DNA of 10,305 nucleotides, taken from NCBI GenBank assembly GCA_036939355.1, contig JALLAP010000793.1:1-10305 (forward strand). The letters run 5' to 3'. Position 1 is the first letter of the stretch, and the number at the start of each line of letters is the position of its first letter. The position numbers were made by a program, and so were the translations under genes. Below the pieces are notes generated by a model. That model was not told the DNA's origin and made no database searches. It worked only from the letters and a program-made list of their open reading frames with translations. Source of the stretch: Thalassiosira profunda (lineage: Eukaryota > Bacillariophyta > Thalassiosirophyceae > Thalassiosirales > Thalassiosiraceae). Below are positions 1-6,308 of the stretch, in pieces.

Positions 1-15
1 AAAGTAAATTCACGT

Positions 16-1362
16 CTACCCCTCCAAATAACTCAAGACGCCCGGGATGATGACATTCATGTCGTTTCCGCAGTTGCTGCGGTTCCTCTGTCTGGTTCGA
101 TTGACCGCCTGTCTGGTTCTGAGATTCCACTCATTGCCGGTGTTGCACTTCCAAATGGCCAGCTCCAGCATCGTAGTCACGTCCAACCGCTCGTAGTAGG
201 CGAACCATTCTCGGAGGCATCGAATTTTCTCTTTTTCCGTCTGCTGCGCTTCTCTCCATCCGACGATGCCCGCAGGTTGATGGCGACCTAAGATTTCGTT
301 CACCTTTGCTTCGATCTGCCCCAGTTGATTCGGGCTCCGGTACTGCATCCACTTCGAAACGACCAGCTTCCTATGCAAAGTGGCAGGCACAGGCATTGTG
401 GCCCTCCTCAGCTGGCAGCTACCACCGTCAATGTCAATCACCAATGCAACGGGGGGAATATGGATATGTTCCAAAGAGGTGCAGCCATCGAACACATCCC
501 TACCAATGAAAATGACACCCTCGTGCAGAGTCACCTCTGAAAGGCTGGTGCAATTATGAAACGTGAACCAACCAATCGACTTGACGGAAGAAGTGATGGC
601 GATACGCTCCAACGAATAACATCTGTTGAATGCTCTATCTCCAATCATCTTAAGTCCCTCCGGAAGCTCTGCAGACCGCAAATGATTGCAACCCATAAAT
701 GCCAAGCCACCAATGGACGTGACGGTTGAGGAGATTGCAATGCGCTGTAACGAGGGACAATTCCCGAATGTCCCCTGTCCGATATGCTGCAATCCCTCGT
801 TCAACCTCACTTCTGCCAAACTGCTGCATTCATAAAATGCATGATGTTCAACGTCTGTGACAGATGATGGGATGTCGATCCGAACCAAAGCTTTGCAACT
901 CTGGAATGCTCTTGTTCCAATGCGCTGTAACCCCTCACAGAGCTTCACTTCCGACAAACTCTTGCAGCCGAAAAAGGCATCAGCATCGACCTCAGCAACA
1001 GACGATGGGATGGTTACACTTGTCAGCGCCTCGCACCCCCAGAATGCCTTCGCTCCAATCCTTGTTGCATTGCTGAGATTGATCTCCTTCAGCCTCGCGC
1101 AATCAGCGAATGCCCAACTGCCGATCTGGACAGCGGAGGCGGTCGTCCAAACAACGTGCTCCAGCGAGCGGCAATAGTGATATGCATAATTCGAAATGAT
1201 GGTAACGTTGCTCAGATCAACCACCCTCAAATTGCGACAGCTCGCGAAGGCCCTTTGTGGAATAACCGCGACGTCCGACGCCACCCGGATGTGGCTGGCG
1301 CTCCGATGCCATTCCTCGACCGCGCCGCCGTCGTATCCGGTCCACTCCTCTTCCTCTTCCAT
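16..1362 (-). CDS. BspA-like leucine-rich-repeat protein, copy 1 (LRR-1)
   Basis: Intronless reading frame of 448 residues. Residues 1-24 carry the family N-terminus (acidic Met-Glu run, then E-W-T-G-Y-D-G-G and S-H-I-R-V-A). Residues about 25-305 hold twelve LRR_5/BspA-type units of about 23 residues, each with an A-F-x-x-C or variant core (AFASC, AYHYC, AFADC through VFDGC). From about the fourth unit, 'IPSSV' units alternate with 'L-x-E-G-L' units. Residues 302-448 (nt 16-459) form a non-repeat C-terminal block with S-K-W-M-Q-Y, K-V-N-E-I-L, E-W-F-A-Y-Y, L-E-L-A-I-W and N-C-G-N-D-M, ending Y-L-E-G. Compared with the two paralogues it has about 11-16 extra residues between K-V-N-E-I-L and E-W-F-A-Y-Y. 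The start is supported because all three copies begin with the same motif. No signal peptide or membrane segment is visible, so the protein is probably intracellular. LRR_5 repeats usually serve protein binding; the partner and function are unknown. Confidence 0.9.
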   Translation of the reverse strand: MEEEEEWTGYDGGAVEEWHRSASHIRVASDVAVIPQRAFASCRNLRVVDLSNVTIISNYAYHYCRSLEHVVWTTASAVQIGSWAFADCARLKEINLSNATRIGAKAFWGCEALTSVTIPSSVAEVDADAFFGCKSLSEVKLCEGLQRIGTRAFQSCKALVRIDIPSSVTDVEHHAFYECSSLAEVRLNEGLQHIGQGTFGNCPSLQRIAISSTVTSIGGLAFMGCNHLRSAELPEGLKMIGDRAFNRCYSLERIAITSSVKSIGWFTFHNCTSLSEVTLHEGVIFIGRDVFDGCTSLEHIHIPPVALVIDIDGGSCQLRRATMPVPATLHRKLVVSKWMQYRSPNQLGQIEAKVNEILGRHQPAGIVGWREAQQTEKEKIRCLREWFAYYERLDVTTMLELAIWKCNTGNEWNLRTRQAVNRTRQRNRSNCGNDMNVIIPGVLSYLEG

Positions 1363-1480
1363 CCTCTGATGTGCACCCGAGAAGATGTGTGTTGGCCCAG
1401 AATATTTTCAGTCTTGGCCCGCCGTCGCCAGCCCCAATTTGTGCCCAGAGAGCACGAGGCGCGCGGGAGGGAGGAGGTCC
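1363..1480 (-). repeat. 5' flank shared by LRR-1 and LRR-3 (LRR-1 copy)
   Basis: Read on the minus strand, this block contains CCTCCTCCCTCCCGC, then TCGTGCTCTCTGGGCACAA, TTGGGGCTGGCG and, close to the ATG, TGCACATCA. The same elements occur in the same order at 6201-6308 upstream of LRR-3. It may be core promoter, 5'UTR or both. The conserved core can form a small GTGC/GCAC stem with a 7-nt loop. Confidence 0.75.
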
Positions 1481-1739
1481 CGGAAGTGAGGTGATCGAAC
1501 GGCGAGCCGGAGGAGCGAGAGAGCGTGGCGGCGCAGGAGAGAGGCGGAGGGGGACGCGAGGGCGGGCAGCAGTTTGAGCTTCGTGTATCTTTTGTGGTAT
1601 CGTACAACAAACTTTCTCAAAATCAGGTCGACTGTATCTAATTTGCCGCTATTGACGAAGCTCATACGCAAAAGATCCAGCTCAAGCGAGAGCGAGGCGG
1701 CCACCAAGACAGCGGCATGCATCACGCTAGAGGAGCGTC
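1363..1739. promoter_or_regulatory. Divergent intergenic region between LRR-1 and the methyltransferase gene
   Basis: 377 nt between two divergently oriented start codons, so it should hold both promoters. The left part (about 1363-1480) matches the 5' flank of LRR-3 on the opposite strand. The middle (about 1490-1570) is purine- and GC-rich. The right part (1575-1700) is more AT-rich and contains a 10-bp inverted repeat (TGAGCTTCGT at 1575-1584, ACGAAGCTCA at 1655-1664). I see no convincing TATA box or gene here. Confidence 0.5.
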
Positions 1740-3448
1740 ATGGCGAGGACGCGGCTTCCCCTGCTGGCGGCGGCGGCGCTGGCGGCCGTCTCGCACGGTT
1801 TCGCCTCGCCGCCGATAAGCGCCCTGGCGTCGTCAATTCCGCCGTCGGGGTCAGCAGCGGTTGATGCTCGGCAAACATCAACTTCGTCGCAATCGCTCTC
1901 CTCGGCGGCCGCTGCGCAGGCCGCGGCCGATGCCCTCGGGAGCAGTGCCAAAAAAAAAACGACGAGGAGGTGAAAATTGATGGGAAGACTCTGCTGGACA
2001 GCGCTCGCAATGAAAATGCCACCCACGCCGTTCCAATCGAGAGTGGAGAAGGCCAGCGAAAATCGCTTCTGCGGCGCCTCTTCTCTCATGGCAAAATTGC
2101 AATCCGGGGCGACCGCTACGGCGCCTCCAACAACTCGACCATCCTCGCCCCCGCCGACGCGGCCGTCCAAGTGGGCGTCGAGCCGACGTTGGAAGCGTCC
2201 AAGGAAACGTGGCAGCGCGCGTGGAAGCTCCATAGATTCATGATGCGGGCGGTGTTGCATCGGTGCGATCGGTGCCGGCCGACGGACAGCAAGCTGGCCT
2301 TGTGAGTTTATTCTGTGGACGACAACTGAAGAGTTTGGAGAACACGCATCACTGATGCAATTATCTCTCGTTACTATTTGCAGGGCGTGCTTGTGGTGGA
2401 AGGCGATAGCGGGGAACGATGTCCGATCGCCAGTGTACGATTATCAATTGTCCTACGATTTGCTTCCGCCGGCGACGCGGTGGTTCGTAGGACGGAGGGT
2501 GCGTCGGTGGTATCCCCGGTTGCACCACGCCAACGTGGAGATCAGGTGAGATATTGTCTCTAGTTGCAGGGGAAACAAAGAGAGTGTGCATATCTTATGC
2601 ACAAAATATGAGTGTATGAGCTGACAGGTTCACATCTTGTGCACTATTCCGGAAGAACGGCATACCTCGACAAATCGCTGGCCAATGTCATCAACACAAT
2701 AATGCGGGACGGCGAAACAACAAAGGATACCACAAAGATACGCTTGATCGTCATGGGAGGGGGATACGACACCCGCAGCTTCAAATTGATGGAGCGGTCT
2801 CTCGCGAACGATGAAAGCACGCCCCACATCGACCTGCTGCGACGAAAGCGACAGATTCAACAACCGCGACGGTGGCGTCGAATGCTGCGGAGGAACAGAG
2901 CACCACCACAAAACGCATTCGACAATATTACCTCGCTTGATTTCGAACTGGAGTGCCACGAGCTCGACCTGCCCGTCGTCGTAAAGGCCAAGCGGCAATT
3001 GCTCCGAGACCGGCTATTCCGACGACGGCCGTGGCTGCGAGAACTGACGGACTATCCCCGCCTGGTGGAGGCGGACTTCAACGATTTGGACGCGACGAGA
3101 AGGGCCCTGGAGGGTATACTGCGTGCTAACGACGATGATGGGAGCGCGGTGCACAATGTGATATTGTTTGAAGGGGTGATGATCTATCTCGACGAGGGCA
3201 CCCCCCACGCATTGCTGCAATTGTGCAGCGAGGTCTTGAACGAGCACGGCCAAGCATTAGATAGATCGTCGTCCAGCTATCTCTGCTTTGCAGACCGGTT
3301 GGAAAATATACCGGACGGGGACGAGGACGCGGCGAATGCGGAGATGGAAAGCACGGGGTGGGAATTGGTGGATTGGCTGTCGAAGCCAGGATTGGCGCGG
3401 CACATGGGCGTCGCCCGCCTCAAAGGAGTGGGCGATCGTAATTGTTAG
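1740..3448 (+). CDS. Leucine carboxyl methyltransferase-like (LCM/PPM1 family) protein, probably plastid-targeted
   Basis: Multi-exon gene. Preferred model: exons 1740-1969, 2044-2301, 2384-2545 and 2656-3448, giving 480 residues with all junction phases compatible. The N-terminus has a hydrophobic signal-like stretch (about residues 6-17) followed by H-G-F-A-S-P, a variant of the diatom ASA-FAP cleavage motif, so plastid import is likely. The methyltransferase core starts near R217-T-A-Y-L-D. The SAM-binding motif is M-G-G-G-Y-D-T-R (about 250-257), then H-E-L-D-L-P (about 318-323) and I-L-F-E-G-V-M-I-Y-L-D (386-396), all typical of the family. LCM/PPM1 proteins methylate carboxyl groups, classically the C-terminal leucine of PP2A; related bacterial and plant members have other or unknown substrates, and the substrate here is not evident. 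An Arg-rich stretch of about 40-50 residues separates the SAM motif from the E-L-D motif, more than usual for the family. Without the first intron, a -1 shift at the A10 run (1950-1959) would be needed instead. Confidence 0.8.
1970..2043 (+). other. Probable intron 1 of the methyltransferase gene (74 nt)
   Basis: Donor GTGAAA after GAG and acceptor AG before TGGAGAAGG. Removing it joins a codon split 2+1 and moves from the frame of the presequence into the frame of the following exon, bypassing the TGA at 1971-1973. Its length matches the other introns in the window. The alternative is no intron and one extra A in the A10 run (505-residue protein). RNA is needed to decide. Confidence 0.55.
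2302..2383 (+). other. Intron of the methyltransferase gene (82 nt)
   Basis: Donor GTGAGT and acceptor TTTGCAG. It splits a Leu codon (TT|G) and joins ...K-L-A-L to A-C-L-W-W-K. The interior is visibly more AT-rich than the flanking exons. Confidence 0.85.
2546..2655 (+). other. Intron of the methyltransferase gene (110 nt)
   Basis: Donor GTGAGA. The acceptor is set at CCGGAAG because it keeps frame and joins N-V-E-I-R to T-A-Y-L-D, matching the family's R-T-x-x-L-D region. The more typical-looking acceptor at 2626-2627 (GACAG) would break the frame. Confidence 0.7.
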
Positions 3449-3488
3449 TTGTACTCTGCCACTAAGGACTTACTTATTGTTCGCAAAC
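3449..3488. other. 40-bp convergent gap between the methyltransferase and LRR-2
   Basis: Only 40 bp separate the two stop codons on opposite strands. The 3'UTRs of the two transcripts must overlap each other or the neighbouring coding region. Confidence 0.8.
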
Positions 3489-4580
3489 CTACCCCTCCAA
3501 GAACGGCAAGACGCACGGGACGATGACACTCATATCGCTTCCGCAGTTTTGACGGCTTGCCTGCCTGGCTTCCGCATCCTGCGCATTGTCATCCATGTTG
3601 ACCCTCCAAATGGCCAGCTCGAGCATCGACGTCACATCCAACCGATGGACGTAGGCGAACCACTCTCGGATCAATGCAACTTTCTGTCCCTCGGTCTGGT
3701 GACGGCGCCGTAGGATTTCGTTCACCTTTGACTCCGCCCGTTCCAGCTGGCTCGGGCTCCAGTACTGCATCCACTTTGAAACAACCAGCTTCCTCATCCT
3801 TCCCCCATCAGGTTTGGGCATAGTGTTCCTCAACAACTGGCAGCTGGAACGTTCGATGTCTATCACCAGTGCAACAGGAGGAATGTTGATGTGGTCCAGA
3901 GAAGTGCAATTGTAGAATGCACCCTCTCCTATGCATTGGATCCCCTCGCGCAGAGTCACCTCTGACAGATTGCTGCAGTTGCTGAATGCAAAATCCTCAA
4001 GGCAATGGACTCCCTCGCGCAGAGTCAACTCTGTGAGGTTGGAGCAGCCGCCAAATGCCTGGGGATTAACAAATGCGACGGAGGAAGGGATGGTGATGCG
4101 CTCCAGCGAATGACAGCTCTGGAATGCCCCCCTCCCAATCACCCCTATGTGCTGCAGTCCCTCGCTCAATTCCACTTCCACCAAACTCTTGCACAGCATA
4201 AATGTACCATCCTCAATTTCAGCAACAGATGATGGGATGCTCACGCTTGTCAATGCCTTACAATTGTAGAATGCCTCCTTTCCGATCTTCGTTGCATTAC
4301 TCAGATCGATCCCCTTCAACTCCTTGCAAAACGCAAATGCTCTCTCGCCGATCTCGACCGATGCGGTGGTCCGAATAACGCGCTCCAGTGCCTCGCAACT
4401 CCTGAATGCATCATTCGAAATGGTGCTGACGTTGCTCAGATCCACCGCCTGCAAATTGTCACATCCCCGAAAGGCATTCTCCGGTATCACCGCCACGCCC
4501 GACGCCACGCGAATGTGGCTGGCATTTCGGTGACATTCCTGCACCGCGCCCCCGTCGTATTCGGTCCACTCCTCTTCCAT
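3489..4580 (-). CDS. BspA-like leucine-rich-repeat protein, copy 2 (LRR-2)
   Basis: Intronless frame of 363 residues, paralogous to LRR-1 and LRR-3. It starts M-E-E-E-W-T-E-Y-D-G-G, the family signature, which supports the start. Residues about 23-236 contain nine LRR_5-type units (AFRGC, AFRSC, AFAFC, AFYNC, TFMLC, AFQSC, AFGGC, AFSNC, AFYNC), against twelve in the other copies. Two 'L-R-E-G' units stand next to each other (seventh and eighth), breaking the alternation seen in the paralogues. One unit has a small insertion (I-G-V-I-G-R). Residues 233-363 (nt 3489-3884) are the conserved C-terminal block, ending L-P-F-L-E-G. No signal peptide or membrane segment is seen. Its stop lies 40 bp from the convergent methyltransferase stop. 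Function unknown; a binding or scaffold role is inferred only from the repeats. Confidence 0.9.
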   Translation of the reverse strand: MEEEWTEYDGGAVQECHRNASHIRVASGVAVIPENAFRGCDNLQAVDLSNVSTISNDAFRSCEALERVIRTTASVEIGERAFAFCKELKGIDLSNATKIGKEAFYNCKALTSVSIPSSVAEIEDGTFMLCKSLVEVELSEGLQHIGVIGRGAFQSCHSLERITIPSSVAFVNPQAFGGCSNLTELTLREGVHCLEDFAFSNCSNLSEVTLREGIQCIGEGAFYNCTSLDHINIPPVALVIDIERSSCQLLRNTMPKPDGGRMRKLVVSKWMQYWSPSQLERAESKVNEILRRRHQTEGQKVALIREWFAYVHRLDVTSMLELAIWRVNMDDNAQDAEARQASRQNCGSDMSVIVPCVLPFLEG

Positions 4581-5074
4581 CGTCCGAGCTTCTTGAATGG
4601 TGCACGTGCTTTTTCTTCAGCGTCGAGATTGCCGCCTGCTTTCAGCCCGGACAAACAGTCGCCCAGAGGGTCGATGCAACGCGAGCTGGTAGATCGCGAG
4701 GACAATTGCAGGAGGGGGCAGGCGCCGGCAGGCGGAGGCCGCGGGGGACGGGGGAGCCAGCCACGCCAAGAGAACGGAAGGAGGGGTTGGGAGATTGGGA
4801 GGGGATGGGGGATGGAGTGGGGAGGGAAAATAAATACAAGTAGGTAGGTAGGATACGTCGTACGCCTGCTTAGCCGCCTCTTCCTTCTCTCACCCGAAAC
4901 TTCCTCCCCTCTCAAACCTGAGGCCCGCCCTCCGCCTCTCCCTGTTATTCCATCACCATCTCATATTCACAGCATCTTTCCAACAAGGCGAGGCATTTGC
5001 AAGAACGAGTTGTTTGCTTACAACTGCATTTCCTGACATTATCCAGACAAAATTGCTCTCAAACGCATCAAACA
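4581..5074. promoter_or_regulatory. Intergenic region upstream of LRR-2 and downstream of the DoxX-like gene
   Basis: 494 nt with no convincing gene. It should hold the LRR-2 promoter and the 3' end of the DoxX-like transcript. Visible from left to right: an 8-bp palindrome GCACGTGC (4602-4609) with a CACGTG E-box/G-box core about 22 nt upstream of the LRR-2 ATG; a G-rich run on the plus strand (4783-4826); an AT-rich AAAATAAATACA (about 4827-4838), TATA-like on the minus strand; a short TAGG tandem (about 4841-4852); and a pyrimidine-rich stretch (about 4870-4950). The 5' flank shared by LRR-1 and LRR-3 is not obvious here. Confidence 0.45.
4783..4826 (+). other. G-rich run with G-quadruplex potential
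   Basis: At least six G-runs of three or more with short spacers: GGGG, GGG, GGG, GGGG, GGGGG, GGGG and a final GGG. The first four fit G3+N1-7 with loops of 2, 5 and 1 nt. It lies about 200-245 nt upstream of the LRR-2 start, with the G-rich strand as template strand for LRR-2. Whether it folds in vivo is unknown. Confidence 0.5.
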
Positions 5075-5974
5075 TCAGCACGTGGGGCACCCAAACGTTC
5101 CATTTGCAACGCTCTCGAACGTCCCGTCGCTCATCTGCAGCAGCAGCGCCAAAAGTACAATCTGCATCGCGCCCCGAATCGCATGCCCGGCCACGGGAAT
5201 CTCCGGCCCCACTTCTCCGTCCGGCGTCTCCATCGGCAGCTTGGCCCCGTGCGTATACATAAAGATGTTCGCCGGCGTCACGACCAGCGTGAGCAAGAAA
5301 AGCCCGGCGGCGCTGTCGTACCCGATCCCGGCGGGCGTGAGCACGTTGGGAAATTGGGTATACGGAGGAGCAAAGGCATCGTACGCTCCGCCAATCAGCA
5401 ATCCAAGGCCTCCGAGTATCTCCGCCACGCCCGTCCATCGAACGTGAAATTCGGGCGTGCCCGGGAGGTTCCAGAATCCCCACGCGCCGTTCGAGGGGTA
5501 GATGTTGCAATACTCCTTCTCCACCGTAAAATGCGTGGCGCCCGCGAGTACATAAACGAGCCCCAGCAACGGCCAGGTGTACCGCCAACTCTGCACCCAC
5601 TCGTATTGCAAGGTGATTTCGCCCAGGAAGGAATAGAGGAGGTAGGTGCCAACGCCCAGCCCGGCGCAAATTGCCGCAAAGATCGCCGCCTGTTGGGACT
5701 CCGGCAACGTGTTGACGCCCGAGGGAGAGGGGAGGGCGCACCCCTCCTCGCCGATGCCGGGAATAGCGGGCGGCACTTCCGGCTCTTCGGCGGTTTGTTT
5801 GCCAAAGGAGAAGACGTGCAGGCTCGTGGCGGTAGCCGCGGTCGATCGATGGAGCGTGGAAGGTGCGCGGTGCACCATCTCGCGCGGCGGAGCGAAGGCA
5901 GAGGCGCCGCCAAGGACGAAGAGGGCGGCCGCTGCCGCCGCACAAAAAGCTCGCATCGAATGAAGAGGAGCCAT
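5075..5974 (-). CDS. Plastid-targeted DoxX-like multi-pass membrane protein
   Basis: Single-exon frame of 299 residues from the ATG at 5974, whose context is GCG-ATG-G. An upstream in-frame ATG at 6034 would give 319 residues but would put a hydrophilic stretch before the signal sequence, so the inner start is preferred. Residues about 7-26 form a hydrophobic signal segment ending in A-S-A-F-A-P (24-29), the diatom plastid-import motif. A Ser/Thr/Arg-rich transit-like stretch follows (about 30-55). About five hydrophobic segments follow, near 96-118, 134-150, 180-198, 221-238 and 265-281. The pattern R-Y-T-W-P-L...A-G-x-x-H-F, E-I-L-G-G-L-G-L-L-I-G and V-T-P-A-N-I-F-M-Y-T-H-G resembles DoxX-like small membrane proteins; that family call is by eye. 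Probable location is an inner plastid membrane (thylakoid or envelope). Biochemical role unknown. It diverges from LRR-3. Confidence 0.8.
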   Translation of the reverse strand: MAPLHSMRAFCAAAAAALFVLGGASAFAPPREMVHRAPSTLHRSTAATATSLHVFSFGKQTAEEPEVPPAIPGIGEEGCALPSPSGVNTLPESQQAAIFAAICAGLGVGTYLLYSFLGEITLQYEWVQSWRYTWPLLGLVYVLAGATHFTVEKEYCNIYPSNGAWGFWNLPGTPEFHVRWTGVAEILGGLGLLIGGAYDAFAPPYTQFPNVLTPAGIGYDSAAGLFLLTLVVTPANIFMYTHGAKLPMETPDGEVGPEIPVAGHAIRGAMQIVLLALLLQMSDGTFESVANGTFGCPTC

Positions 5975-6308
5975 CGCTGTCTGTGAGCAGTCGACCGAGC
6001 CGGTGCGCGCGCGGCCAGTACGAGCCACTGCCAACAGCCAGCAGCTCTGATGCGGGGGGGAAGTGCTGCAGTGAGTCAGAGGGTGAGTGAGATGAGGAGC
6101 AAGCAGTGGAAGCTCGAACTGCTTACGTACTACTACCTACGTACCTCCCACCACGCAAACCTGCAAGCACCACAGCCAAGCAACGCGCTCCGCCTCCTCT
6201 CGGCCTCCTCCCTCCCGCACCATCGTGCTCTCTGGGCACAAGTTGGGGCTGGCGGTGGCGGAACGGGCCGACGGCGTCTAATATCGGCTGCACATCAAAC
6301 GCCAAACG
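5975..6308. promoter_or_regulatory. Divergent intergenic region between the DoxX-like gene and LRR-3
   Basis: 334 nt between two divergent start codons, so it probably holds both promoters. About 6122-6150 contains TACGTAC-type motifs around ACTACTACCTACGTACC. The right part (6201-6308) matches the LRR-1 5' flank. No gene seen. Confidence 0.45.
6201..6308 (+). repeat. 5' flank shared by LRR-1 and LRR-3 (LRR-3 copy)
   Basis: Contains CCTCCTCCCTCCCGC, TCGTGCTCTCTGGGCACAA, TTGGGGCTGGCG, AATAT and TGCACATCA in the same order as the minus strand of 1363-1480. The spacing to the ATG differs by about 10 nt. It immediately precedes the LRR-3 start, so the homology runs from upstream sequence into the coding region. 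Confidence 0.75.

Noticed and set aside
1408..1725. Small frames in the LRR-1/methyltransferase intergenic region
   Set aside because: Basic, low-complexity products, no motifs, and they overlap the duplicated 5' flank of the LRR genes.
2612..2656. ATG at 2612 as the start of a separate, shorter methyltransferase
   Set aside because: Upstream exons supply the presequence and a conserved region with compatible phases; starting here would lose the N-terminal part of the domain.
4953..5945. Long minus-strand frame of 330 residues overlapping the DoxX-like gene
   Set aside because: Arg/Gly-rich composition with no motifs; it lies in the GC-rich shadow of a gene that has a clear presequence and membrane segments.
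4997..5986. Long plus-strand frame of 329 residues antisense to the DoxX-like gene
   Set aside because: Low-complexity, basic product with no recognisable domain; explained by codon bias of the opposite-strand gene.
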